Positions 33,665 to 42,156 of a DNA stretch of 64,000 nt are shown one piece after another. The notes under the pieces were generated by a model that was given only the letters and a program-made list of their open reading frames with translations, made no database searches and was not told the origin of the DNA. Position numbers and translations under genes: made by a program. Position 1 is the stretch's first letter; each line of letters starts with the position of its first letter. Source of the DNA: Phragmitibacter flavus (lineage in GTDB: Bacteria; Verrucomicrobiota; Verrucomicrobiia; Verrucomicrobiales; Verrucomicrobiaceae); contig NZ_VAUV01000003.1 in assembly GCF_005780165.1 (NCBI RefSeq), forward strand, positions 248,001 through 312,000, in the 5' to 3' direction.

Positions 33665-33900
33665 TTCAGGTTTCTCTTTCCACGCTTCTCCTCATCGGGA
33701 TGGCCGTCGGCATTGCCCTGCTGGGAATCGTGTGGATCGCCGCCGTCGTGCGCCAGCGTCGTTTCGAAAAACGCGCGCGCGAGGACCTCGTTTCCTGTCG
33801 GATCTGCGGCAACATTTACGAGAATCTGCAAAAACAAAACCTTACGGCCTGTCCCAAATGCGGCTCCCTCAACGAAGCGCTCAAACCCAAGCCGATTTAG
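33661..33900 (+). CDS. Small membrane protein with zinc-ribbon
   Basis: This 79-residue protein has one membrane helix (LLLIGMAVGIALLGIVWIAA) and a basic spacer, then two CxxC knuckles, CRICG and CPKCG, with a loop of about 15 residues that should bind one zinc. Its ATG overlaps the stop of the TonB-like gene (ATGA), so it is coupled. Such short TM/zinc-ribbon proteins occur in envelope operons of this phylum. The function is unknown. Confidence 0.7.
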   Translation: MIQVSLSTLLLIGMAVGIALLGIVWIAAVVRQRRFEKRAREDLVSCRICGNIYENLQKQNLTACPKCGSLNEALKPKPI

Positions 33901-33939
33901 GATCTCATTCTGATTTTCATTCCGTCACCGCTTCCGCCG

Positions 33940-34848
33940 ATGTTTGACCTCCAAATCAACGGCTACGCAGGGGCCGATTTCAACAGCGACCAGCTCAACG
34001 CCGACGCGCTCCACCATGCCTGTCAATGCCTCGAACAGGACGGCGTCTTCGGCATCCTGGCCACCATCATCACCGATGACTTGGATGCCATGTGCCGCCG
34101 GCTGCGCAATCTGGTCCAACTGATCAGCCAGGATCCCCTCGCCCAAAAAATCATCGCTGGCATCCACATTGAAGGCCCGTTCATCAGCCCCGAACCGGGC
34201 TACGTGGGTGCCCATCCCGCCCGCTTCGTCAAACCCGCCCATCCTGACGACGCCAAGCGCCTCTTGGAAGCTGCCGGTGACCTCGCCCTTCTCGTCACCC
34301 TCGCGCCTGAACTCGACACAGGCTTCACCACCACCCAATGGCTCACCTCCCAAGGCATTTGCGTTGCTGCGGGCCATTGCAATCCGACTCTCGACATCCT
34401 CAATGCTGCCTGCGACCACGGCCTGCGCATGTTCACCCATCTCGGGAACGGCTGCCCCAAAGATCTGCACCGGCATGACAACATCATCCAACGCGCCCTC
34501 TCCCTCCACGAGAGACTGTGGATTTGCTTTATCGCAGACGGAGTCCACATCGAACCCTTCGCCCTCAAAAACTATCTTCGCGCTGCGGGCATTGATCGCA
34601 GCATTCTGGTCACCGACGCTATCAGCGCTGCCCGCCTCGGTCCAGGCCGCCACACTCTTGGCTCGTGGGAACTCGACATCGGTGAAGACCTCGTTGCCCG
34701 CTCTCCCGACAACAGCCACTTCGTTGGCAGCACCATCACCTGGCCGCGCATGCAAACCTTTGCCCTCGATCAGCTTTGCCTCGACGAAACCCAGCTCCAT
34801 CAATTGACCTTCAAAAACCCGCTGACTGCCCTCGGTGTCGCCGGGTGA
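33940..34848 (+). CDS. nagA: N-acetylglucosamine-6-phosphate deacetylase, short form
   Basis: This 302-residue amidohydrolase should deacetylate GlcNAc-6-P to GlcN-6-P. The barrel motifs are intact: QINGYAGADFNS, HIEGPF (Glu78), AGHCNPT (His146), FTHLGNG (His167), FIADGVHI and VTDAI (Asp226), matching the metal ligands and catalytic Asp of classical NagA. The usual N- and C-terminal strands that build the small beta-sandwich are missing: it begins at the barrel and ends with NPLTALGVAG. At about 300 rather than 380 residues it is a minimal form. No nagB is nearby. Confidence 0.82.
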   Translation: MFDLQINGYAGADFNSDQLNADALHHACQCLEQDGVFGILATIITDDLDAMCRRLRNLVQLISQDPLAQKIIAGIHIEGPFISPEPGYVGAHPARFVKPAHPDDAKRLLEAAGDLALLVTLAPELDTGFTTTQWLTSQGICVAAGHCNPTLDILNAACDHGLRMFTHLGNGCPKDLHRHDNIIQRALSLHERLWICFIADGVHIEPFALKNYLRAAGIDRSILVTDAISAARLGPGRHTLGSWELDIGEDLVARSPDNSHFVGSTITWPRMQTFALDQLCLDETQLHQLTFKNPLTALGVAG

Positions 34849-34890
34849 AGCAAGAAGGCTCATTGATTCGGATCGCAGTTCGGCGCATAG

Positions 34891-35038
34891 CGCGGTGGAC
34901 TGCTGCGGCTTGCCGCAGCTTTTTCAGAACCGGCCTGCCGGTTCGTATCAACTATTGCAAACGCTGCCAAATCGTCTCCTGCCACAGCGCAGCAGGCTGC
35001 CCCCCTACAGCTGCGGCAGGCCGCAGCACTCCGTGACG
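34891..35038. repeat. Composite inverted repeat element
   Basis: The 34849-35185 gap holds no gene. Arms 34891-34920 (CGCGGTGGACTGCTGCGGCT and onward to TGCCGCAGCT) and 35009-35038 (AGCTGCGGCAGGCCGCAGCA and onward) are imperfect inverted copies about 90 bp apart. Each holds its own hairpin (CTGCGGC and GCCGCAG type). Beside the left arm lies the perfect palindrome GAACCGGC-CT-GCCGGTTC (34927-34944). A related ACCGGCTTGCCGGT occurs at 43580-43593. Confidence 0.6.
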
Positions 35039-35185
35039 AGTGCGTCGTAGTCCAAGAAAAAAATGTCCGCGCGGTCCTTTATGTCCGAACTCATTCGTCG
35101 TCTTTTCGAACGGAGTCACTGTAGATGCAATACTGCGGCCAAGATCTCCACCCAACCATCCATCAAACTTAAAGGAATCAACACA

Positions 35186-35620
35186 ATGAGAGTCATGGTT
35201 ATCATCAAAGCGACGAAAGAATCCGAAGACGGAGTGATGCCCGACGAAGACCTGCTTGCCCAAATGGGCGGCTTCGATGAGGACCTGGTGAACGCTGGAG
35301 TGCTGATGTCTGGAGATGGACTGAAACCCAGCAGCCATGGCAAACGCGTGAAGTTCTCGAACGGAGAAAAGAGCGTCATCGATGGCCCCTTTGAAAACAC
35401 CCAAAGTCTCGTGTCTGGATTCTGGATCTGGAAGGTGGAATCCATGGACGAAGCCGTGGAATGGGTGCGGCGCTGCCCCGATCCGATGCCCGGAGGCCAG
35501 GCCGAAATCGAGATTCGCCCCTTCTATGAAATGGAAGATTTTGGCGAAGAACTCACCCCGGAACTACGCGCCCAGGAAGACCGCCTGCGCAGCGAAATCG
35601 AGCGTCAGTTTGGCTCGTGA
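35186..35620 (+). CDS. YciI-like (DGPF domain) protein
   Basis: This 144-residue protein starts MRVMVIIKATKESEDGVMPD and carries the DGPF signature in SVIDGPFENTQSLVSGFWIW, with DEAVEWVRRCPDPMPGGQAE in the C-terminal half. YciI/DGPF proteins form small ferredoxin-like dimers of unclear function and are often found near ECF sigma genes. An AAAGGA Shine-Dalgarno at 35171-35176 supports the ATG at 35186. An ECF sigma gene lies 2.8 kb downstream but is not adjacent. Confidence 0.82.
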   Translation: MRVMVIIKATKESEDGVMPDEDLLAQMGGFDEDLVNAGVLMSGDGLKPSSHGKRVKFSNGEKSVIDGPFENTQSLVSGFWIWKVESMDEAVEWVRRCPDPMPGGQAEIEIRPFYEMEDFGEELTPELRAQEDRLRSEIERQFGS

Positions 35621-35729
35621 GCCGATGCCGGAGCGTTACGGCATTCTCTTGGCGAACGATTGATTGCTTGTTTTTCATCCCGTCGAAATTGGATTGACCA
35701 ACAATAGGTTTTTCGTCAAGCTGCCGAAC

Positions 35730-37142
35730 ATGCATGTTCACAATGCAACCTCGCGTCGGACGTTTTTGGGAATGCTGGCCGGAGGCGTGGCAGGCTCGCT
35801 TCGTGCATCAGACACTGAATCGGCGGTGAGATTGGGACTGCGGCGGGCAGCGGACTTTTTTCGGACCCAAGTGGCCACGCATGGAGGTTATGTCTATTAT
35901 TACAGTCCGGATCTGCAGGAGAGGTGGGGAGAAGGGAAAGCGACGAATGATCAAATCTGGGTTCAGGAACCCGGGACGCCTCGCGTGGGCATGGCTTTTC
36001 TGAAGGCATTTGAAGCGACCGGCGAATCCAGTTATTTGCAGACAGCGCAAGAAGCCGCACAGGCGTTGCTTTACGGCCAGTTAGAATCGGGCGGATGGAC
36101 CAATGCGATTGATTTCGACTCGAATGGTTCGCAGGTATCCGCCTATCGCAATGGGAAAGGCAAGGCGAAGGGGAAAAATTTCTCGACTCTGGATGACGGC
36201 ATCACCCAGGCAACCTTGAGGTTTTTGATGAGGGTCGAGAAGGCGTCGTCGGGCAAAGTGGAGGGGTTGAAGGAGGCACTGGATGTCGCTTTGAATGCCT
36301 TGTTGGCGGCTCAGTTTCCCAACGGCGGATTTCCACAGGGTTGGATGGCACCAGTGGAAAAGCGTCCGGTGGTGAAGGCACAATATCCCGACTATGACTG
36401 GCGCACGGAAAACAGAATCAAAAACTACTGGGAGCATTACACCTTGAATGACGGCGTGTGCGGACAGGTCGCGGCAACTCTGGAGGACGTGGTAACCGTG
36501 CGCGGTGACATGCGCGGCAGGCAATCTCTGATAAGACTGGGGGAGTTTCTTCTGCTCGCCCAAATGCCTGAACCACAGCCAGGATGGGCGCAACAATATG
36601 ATGCGGAGATGCGACCAATCTGGGCACGAAAGTTCGAACCTCCCGCGATTGCGGGTCGTGAAACCGAGGACGCCATGTTAACGTTAATCCGCATTGCCAA
36701 ACTCACTCGCGAAGCGCGTTTCGTGGCGCCGATTCCCGCTGCACGAGCTTACTTGCAAAAGTCATTGCTTCCTGACGGAAGGCTGTCGCGATACTATGAG
36801 TTGAAGACGAACCGTCCTCTCTACATGACGGAGGACTATCAACTCACGCATGATGCCAGAGATCTGCCGAAACACTATGGCTGGCAAAACGATTCGAAGC
36901 TGGCAGAGATCGATGATGCAATGGCCGCCTTGCGTCCAAATCATGCCGGGGTGAAAACTTTGCCTGATCAAGCTGAAGTGGGGCGTGTCCTGTCCGCCAT
37001 GGATGGAGAAGGACGCTGGATCAGTCGATACGAAGGCGGCATGTTGGTAGGCCAGCCGAAATTCAAACAAGGTCAGCCATTTATCTCCAGCGCAGTGTTT
37101 TCGGACAATGTAGAACTGCTGTGCCGGTTTTTACTGCGTTAA
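35730..37142 (+). CDS. Family-10-like pectate lyase, Tat-exported
   Basis: This 470-residue protein opens with a Tat-like signal (SRRTFLGMLAGGVAG). The body has an alpha/alpha-toroid pattern with the pectate-lyase (PL10) motifs DDGITQATLRFLMRV, FPNGGFPQGW and KNYWEHYTLNDGVCG, followed by long helical repeats. PL10 enzymes cleave polygalacturonate by beta-elimination with Ca2+. The catalytic Asp and Arg equivalents cannot be assigned with certainty from sequence alone. It stands alone with its own start, consistent with polysaccharide use in this lineage. Confidence 0.78.
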   Translation: MHVHNATSRRTFLGMLAGGVAGSLRASDTESAVRLGLRRAADFFRTQVATHGGYVYYYSPDLQERWGEGKATNDQIWVQEPGTPRVGMAFLKAFEATGESSYLQTAQEAAQALLYGQLESGGWTNAIDFDSNGSQVSAYRNGKGKAKGKNFSTLDDGITQATLRFLMRVEKASSGKVEGLKEALDVALNALLAAQFPNGGFPQGWMAPVEKRPVVKAQYPDYDWRTENRIKNYWEHYTLNDGVCGQVAATLEDVVTVRGDMRGRQSLIRLGEFLLLAQMPEPQPGWAQQYDAEMRPIWARKFEPPAIAGRETEDAMLTLIRIAKLTREARFVAPIPAARAYLQKSLLPDGRLSRYYELKTNRPLYMTEDYQLTHDARDLPKHYGWQNDSKLAEIDDAMAALRPNHAGVKTLPDQAEVGRVLSAMDGEGRWISRYEGGMLVGQPKFKQGQPFISSAVFSDNVELLCRFLLR

Positions 37143-37284
37143 GCTGGCAGGAAGAAATACGGACAGCCGTTGTTATCTAAAGGTGACCTGGGCAATTCGT
37201 CGGCGCGGGGCTCACTCCTGAACCGCGCGCTCAAAAAGACCGCAGGCGCAGCGAACTTGATGGACAAGAAAAAGTGATAGGACC

Positions 37285-37830
37285 TCACGCAACCCAGTAT
37301 TCTTCCAACGCCCGATCAATCTCCTTTCGATAATAAGTATCACCCGGATCATCCTTTATAAACAGAAGATACTCGCGAACCACGGATCTTTGCGGGCCAG
37401 ACAAAGCCGCAAACTGCGCCAGGCCAAGCTCGTCCAGCCTGGTTAGAAAAAATGCAAGACTCATATCAAGCTCCCCCTTGAGATCCGCCACCATCAAAGC
37501 AGGAAGGTGAAATCTCACCCCGAAAGCATCAAAAAAGCACAGGCTGGCACGATTGAGCTGTTTCACCTCCAGCCGCTCCCAATCCTTCTTTTCATCCATC
37601 GCACGATGCTGCCCAATAACCTCCGGGCTCGCGTAGTCGTCGAGCGCGATGCCCTGCAACAAGCCCACTCCGCCACCCAGCTCGACGCCTTTGAATGCCT
37701 CGCGCACCCGCCCGATCAATTGCTCTGCCATGGCCGTGCGCACCCTACTGAACTTCGCCTCCCGGATGATCACTTGATCATATCCACGGGCTCGCATTTC
37801 GTCGATCTCAGCTTGAGTTGTGCGTTTCAT
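37285..37830 (-). CDS. Unknown protein (DUF6714-like)
   Basis: This 181-residue protein is acidic and mostly helical. It starts MKRTTQAEIDEMRARGYDQV and carries GGGVGLLQGIALDDYASPEV, EVKQLNRASLCFFDAFGVRF and ALSGPQRSVVREYLLFIKDD. The pattern is close to the DUF6714 family (from memory). The ATG at 37830 is chosen; the long upstream frame overlaps the next gene and looks non-coding. It lies 58 bp downstream of the 37889-38254 gene, and both may belong to one small leftward operon. Confidence 0.62.
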   Translation of the reverse strand: MKRTTQAEIDEMRARGYDQVIIREAKFSRVRTAMAEQLIGRVREAFKGVELGGGVGLLQGIALDDYASPEVIGQHRAMDEKKDWERLEVKQLNRASLCFFDAFGVRFHLPALMVADLKGELDMSLAFFLTRLDELGLAQFAALSGPQRSVVREYLLFIKDDPGDTYYRKEIDRALEEYWVA

Positions 37831-37888
37831 GGGCGTCAAAATCGACGAATTTGACGCAGGACGAGGCTGGCGGCACAAAAAATGATCA

Positions 37889-38254
37889 TTAATCGGCAAG
37901 TCCCAATTCCCGACCGATGTCCGGGGTATAATCCGAACGAGATTGGAGATATCCAATGAACGAAAGAATGCGGTTAAGGGCACCACTGTCCTTGTGCGCC
38001 ACGTTGAGAAAGTCTTCAGGGGGACCTGAGGGCGTGGGCACGTATTCCTCGGACGTGGTGCGGTAATGTTCTTTTCCGCCCATGGGATCAAGAAGATCAA
38101 TCAACCGGGTGGCGTCCGCTTCAACGGCCACGGCCACCATGGGATCAACCGACCATTGGGAATGTCGTTCACCCACTTTTTTCCGGAAATTTTTGAGCCA
38201 CAAAATCTGTTCCTTGGCCGGGGGTGTGGCGAATTGGTTGAGGGGAGCATTCAT
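37889..38254 (-). CDS. Unknown small protein
   Basis: This 121-residue protein from the ATG at 38254 begins MNAPLNQFATPPAKEQILWL. Its body includes KNFRKKVGERHSQWSVDPMV and EEYVPTPSGPPEDFLNVAHK, ending in RSDYTPDIGRELGLAD. It is mainly helical with no recognised motif. A longer frame from 38287 adds 11 residues. It pairs with the next gene in a small leftward unit and is divergent from the ECF sigma factor. Confidence 0.58.
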   Translation of the reverse strand: MNAPLNQFATPPAKEQILWLKNFRKKVGERHSQWSVDPMVAVAVEADATRLIDLLDPMGGKEHYRTTSEEYVPTPSGPPEDFLNVAHKDSGALNRILSFIGYLQSRSDYTPDIGRELGLAD

Positions 38255-38416
38255 CAGGGGGATCGGTGGGAGTATGACGTATTGCATGAGGTGGGGATGG
38301 CTGTTCTCCCTTGGTTACCCAAAGAGGTTCCGATTGTTACAAACTTCCCGAACTTTGTGTTCGATGACGCGCTTTCGGGTTTGCAGAGCGGGGATAGCCT
38401 TGTCACTATATAGGGA

Positions 38417-39145
38417 ATGCAACATGGTTCGGATGGACATTTCCCTAACACGAGCTGGACGCTGATTGAGCGTTTGAAGGACGAAAGTGAGGAGGTGTCC
38501 CGTCGCGCCCTGGAGGATTTGTGCACCCAATATCACTATCCCCTCTATTGTTACATTCGGCGGCGCGGATTCGATCATCACGATGGCGAGGACGCCTTGC
38601 ATGACTTCCTCGCCAAGCTGTTGCGGTTGGATTCTTTCAAACAAGCAAAAGCTCAAAAAGGCCGCCTTCGCTCTTTTTTGGCGACCTCTCTGTATCGTTT
38701 CCTCATCAACTGGAAACGGGACAGACGCCACGAATTGAGGGCCGCCAATCTGGCCATCGACGTCGCCCACCTCGAAGATCGCTACCAACGCGAGAACTTC
38801 TCTGAAGCAGACACCCCTGAAAGGATCTTCGACCGCAAATGGAGCCAGGAACTTCTGAATCGGGTGCTTGCCGTGCTGGAACAACGCTACAGCACAAAGA
38901 AGAAGCTGGCGCTGTTCCAAAAATTGCAGCCGGTGCTGATGGATGGTGGTTCGCTGAAGGGCGAGGATGCGGCCTTTTTCAGCCAAAAGCTCAACATGTC
39001 CGAAACCGCCATTCGTGTGGCATTGAGCCGGATGCTGAAAGATTATCGTGACACGCTGGAGGAAGAAGTTCTGCAAACCGTTGACAATAAAGAAGATGTG
39101 AAAAACGAAATCGCGTCTTTGATTGCGGTTTTCCGCAAGGACTGA
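38417..39145 (+). CDS. ECF-type RNA polymerase sigma factor
   Basis: This 242-residue protein has the sigma-2 pattern CTQYHYPLYCYIRRRGF, DGEDALHDFLAKLLR and GRLRSFLATSLYRFLINWKR. A long linker leads to the sigma-4 helix-turn-helix (LNMSETAIRVALSRMLKDYR, about 203-222). This length and the DALHDFLAKLL variant occur in a group of sigma factors expanded in Verrucomicrobiota and Planctomycetota. No anti-sigma factor is adjacent, so the control may be a distant kinase or other partner. It reads away from the small leftward pair. Confidence 0.85.
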   Translation: MQHGSDGHFPNTSWTLIERLKDESEEVSRRALEDLCTQYHYPLYCYIRRRGFDHHDGEDALHDFLAKLLRLDSFKQAKAQKGRLRSFLATSLYRFLINWKRDRRHELRAANLAIDVAHLEDRYQRENFSEADTPERIFDRKWSQELLNRVLAVLEQRYSTKKKLALFQKLQPVLMDGGSLKGEDAAFFSQKLNMSETAIRVALSRMLKDYRDTLEEEVLQTVDNKEDVKNEIASLIAVFRKD

Positions 39146-39195
39146 ATCAAATTTTTCGGCTTGGCTTTCTCATCGTGCGGTGTTCCGTAACCTCC

Positions 39196-39948
39196 ATGGC
39201 ATTGCCTCGATTTTTTGTTTCCCCAGCTTCGTGGAGCGAAGGGCCTCTGATGCTTGAAGGGAATGAGGCGCACCATTGCGCCTCGGTCATGCGTCGTGGA
39301 GTTGGCGATGAACTGACGGTGTTTGACGGCGCGGGTCGCTCGGCGAGAACGCGCATCACCCATGCTTCGCCAAAGCGGGTCGAGCTTGAAGTGTTGGAGT
39401 CCGCGCAGGCCGATCCGCCACCGGTGCAGATCTCCCTGCTGCAAGCCATTCCCAAGGGAGGCAACATGGAACTGATCATCGAAAAAGCCGTGGAACTGGG
39501 CGTGCAACACATTCATCCAGTCATGACCGCCCACACCGTGGTGAAACTGAAGGACGGCGAGATTGAAAAAAAACAGGCCAAATGGCAACGCATGGCATTG
39601 GAAGCCTGCAAGCAATGCGGACAAAACTGGCTTCCTCAAGTTCATGCGCCGATGGCATTTGAATCATGCTGGCCTTCGCTGCCCCAACACGATCTTCGCT
39701 TGATCGCCGCCTTGCAGACCGATTCCTTGAGCCTTAAATCGGTCATCAGAAACCAGCCCACCGCTCCAGCAAGCGTGCTGGTAGCCATTGGACCCGAAGG
39801 CGATTTCAGCGACGCCGAATATGTTCTCTCACGATCTCAAGGCTGCCAGCCTATCACCCTGGGGCCCATCATTTTGCGGGTTGAAACGGCCGCGATGTTC
39901 TGCTTGAGCGTGTTGACGCACGAGCTGATGCTGAACCGCCCTCATTAA
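39196..39948 (+). CDS. rsmE: 16S rRNA m3U1498 methyltransferase
   Basis: This 250-residue SPOUT methyltransferase uses SAM to methylate U1498 of 16S rRNA. Motifs are PRFFVSPASWSEGPLMLEGN and HHCASVMRRGVGDEL near the N-terminus, AIPKGGNMELIIEKAVELGV in the core, and the knot sequences AIGPEGDFSDAEYVLS and LGPIILRVETAAMF. The ATG at 39196 is chosen; an upstream GTG at 39175 is not supported. It lies 50 bp after the sigma gene and 64 bp before folC. Confidence 0.93.
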   Translation: MALPRFFVSPASWSEGPLMLEGNEAHHCASVMRRGVGDELTVFDGAGRSARTRITHASPKRVELEVLESAQADPPPVQISLLQAIPKGGNMELIIEKAVELGVQHIHPVMTAHTVVKLKDGEIEKKQAKWQRMALEACKQCGQNWLPQVHAPMAFESCWPSLPQHDLRLIAALQTDSLSLKSVIRNQPTAPASVLVAIGPEGDFSDAEYVLSRSQGCQPITLGPIILRVETAAMFCLSVLTHELMLNRPH

Positions 39949-40012
39949 CCATCCTTACAAACCGATACAAAAATCTGGTGGGATTCTCGCCCCGCTTTGC
40001 TACGCTCTCCCT

Positions 40013-41254
40013 GTGCTGAACGAAACGCCAACTGAACGAGCCGCCCTGGAGTGGCTTTACAGCACCCAGCTTTTTGGCATCAAGTTGGGGCTGGATAATA
40101 CGCGCAAACTGCTCGGCGTTCTCGGTTTGCCCAAGGAAGGGCAAAAATACATCCATGTCGCCGGCACCAACGGCAAGGGCAGCGTTTGTGCGTTTTTACA
40201 CGGCCTGTTTCGGGCTTCGGGCCTCTCCGCCGGACTGTTCACCTCCCCGCACCTGGTGCATTTTCGCGAACGGATCCGCGATGGCGAGCGTCAAATCTCC
40301 AGCGCTGAGATTTCACGAGGGATCGAAACCCTCAAAAAAATCACCGCCGACTGGCAGACGCCGCCAACTTTTTTCGAGCTGACCTTTGCCCTGGGCATGG
40401 ATTGGTTCCGCAAACGCGAACTGGAATGGGCCGTGCTGGAAACCGGCATGGGTGGCCGGCTCGATGCCACCAACACCATCACCCCGGAGGTGTGCGTCAT
40501 CACCAACATCGGTTTCGATCACCAAAGCTCCCTTGGCAACACGCTTGAAGCCATCGCGAGCGAGAAGGCGGGCATCATCAAACCGGGAGTGCCCGTGGTC
40601 ACCATCAAACAGAAACCCGAGGTGATGAAAATCATCGCCGACACCGCACGCGAACGCGGAGCCCCGCTGACGATCGTCACCACCCCGATTCGCGGATACC
40701 AGATCGGCCTGCTGGGCCAGCATCAGTTGTGGAATGCCACCCTTGCGGTTGCTGCATTCAAAGCCGCCGGTTTCAAACCCCGTGAACCGGTGCTTCGGCA
40801 AGGATTGCGCGACGTCGAATGGCCTGCGAGATTCCAGCGTTTTGACAACGAGAACATGGTGCTGGATGGAGCGCACAACCAGGATTCCATCGACACCCTT
40901 GTGCGCGTCTGGCAGCAGTTTTTCCAGCGCGAAAGGGCTCAAATCGTCTTTGGCTGTGTGAAGGGACGCGAACTCGTGCCTCTGCTTCGCTCGCTGCAAT
41001 CGATCGCCGCCGGGTGGCACTTTACCAACTTTGAAAGTCAGCGCGCCGAACTTCCAGAAGACGTTCAGGGCCATCTAAAATCCCTCTACGGAGACCAGAT
41101 GCAAAGCTCCGTCCATGCCAGCCCGGAACACGCCCTCAACAGCGCCCGCAAACATCCGGAACGTGTGCTGGTGACCGGTTCGCTCTATCTCGTCGGCGAA
41201 GTGCTGGCGCAGTTGCGCGGCGAGAAGGAGTGGTTCCAGAGCAGCTTGCAGTAG
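40013..41254 (+). CDS. folC: Folylpolyglutamate/dihydrofolate synthase
   Basis: This Mur-ligase-fold enzyme adds glutamate to dihydropteroate or folates. It shows the P-loop HVAGTNGKGSVCAFLHGLF, the FTSPHLVHFRERIRDG omega-loop region, GMGGRLDATNTITPEVCVIT, the carbamylated-Lys-type region NTLEAIASEKAGIIKPG, and VLDGAHNQDS in the C-terminal domain. Length 413 is normal. The start is a GTG at 40013; no ATG fits the conserved N-terminus. mazG and the acc genes lie downstream on the opposite strand. Confidence 0.93.
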   Translation: MLNETPTERAALEWLYSTQLFGIKLGLDNTRKLLGVLGLPKEGQKYIHVAGTNGKGSVCAFLHGLFRASGLSAGLFTSPHLVHFRERIRDGERQISSAEISRGIETLKKITADWQTPPTFFELTFALGMDWFRKRELEWAVLETGMGGRLDATNTITPEVCVITNIGFDHQSSLGNTLEAIASEKAGIIKPGVPVVTIKQKPEVMKIIADTARERGAPLTIVTTPIRGYQIGLLGQHQLWNATLAVAAFKAAGFKPREPVLRQGLRDVEWPARFQRFDNENMVLDGAHNQDSIDTLVRVWQQFFQRERAQIVFGCVKGRELVPLLRSLQSIAAGWHFTNFESQRAELPEDVQGHLKSLYGDQMQSSVHASPEHALNSARKHPERVLVTGSLYLVGEVLAQLRGEKEWFQSSLQ

Positions 41255-41285
41255 GAATGGAAATTCGCTGCTGCGGACCCTGCCG

Positions 41286-42092
41286 TTATTTCTCCGCAAT
41301 CTTCACCTCGTCCCAAACCGCATCCATCTCTGCCAAGGTGCAGTCGGTCATCACCCGACCGCGCTCCGCCAGGGTTGATTCCACCTGTCCAAAGCGGCGC
41401 TCGAATTTGTGATTCGCAGCGACCAGAGCGGTCTCGGCATCCACCCCCAACTTGCGGGCGAGATTGACGACGGCGAACAACAAATCGCCAACCTCCTCCG
41501 CGATATTCTGCGGATCACCTGCGACAATGGCTTCTTCAATTTCCACCGTTTCCTCGCGAATTTTATCCAGCACCGGCGTCGCATCCGGCCAGTCGAATCC
41601 CACTTTGCCGGCTTTGCGTTGCAATTTTTGAGCACGCATCAATGCGGGGAGGCCATGGGAGATGCCGTCAAGATGGGCCGATTTTTGTGATCCCTTTTCC
41701 ACCCGTTTGATCGCCTCCCACTGCGTCAACACCGCATCCGAGGTTGCCGCCGTCGCATCGCCAAACACGTGCGGATGACGTCGAATCAGCTTCTCGCTGA
41801 TTCCGCGCGCGATGTCATCAAACGTGAATCCCCCGTCTTCGCTGGCGATCTCGGCATGAAACACCGGCTGCAGAAGCAGGTCTCCCAGCTCTTCACAAAA
41901 ATGCGCCATGTCACCGCTTCGTGCCGCCTCTGCCACTTCGTAAGCCTCCTCAAGCAAATGCGGGATCAATGAGTCATGCGTCTGCTCGGCGTCCCATGGG
42001 CATCCGCCGGGCGCACGCAGTTCGTGCATAACGGCGCGTAGTTGCGCCATGGGTTCAAGTTCTGAGTGAGTTGGTCTTTGATGGGAGGCCAC
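41286..42092 (-). CDS. mazG: Nucleoside triphosphate pyrophosphohydrolase
   Basis: This 268-residue housecleaning enzyme hydrolyses non-canonical and excess NTPs to NMP and PPi. It has the two MazG half-domains: LRAPGGCPWDAEQTHDSLIP with EEAYEVAEAARSGDMAHFCE, then EELGDLLLQPVFHA; and in the C-terminal half EETVEIEEAIVAGDPQNIAE and EEVGDLLFAVVNLARKL. The EExxE metal motifs are intact. It is single-copy in size and convergent with folC. Confidence 0.94.
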   Translation of the reverse strand: MASHQRPTHSELEPMAQLRAVMHELRAPGGCPWDAEQTHDSLIPHLLEEAYEVAEAARSGDMAHFCEELGDLLLQPVFHAEIASEDGGFTFDDIARGISEKLIRRHPHVFGDATAATSDAVLTQWEAIKRVEKGSQKSAHLDGISHGLPALMRAQKLQRKAGKVGFDWPDATPVLDKIREETVEIEEAIVAGDPQNIAEEVGDLLFAVVNLARKLGVDAETALVAANHKFERRFGQVESTLAERGRVMTDCTLAEMDAVWDEVKIAEK

Positions 42093-42156
42093 GTGGGCAC
42101 CCTAGTCCAGCCCTGCGGGGTTTCCAGAAAAACCACAAACCACAGAGGCCTGGCCC

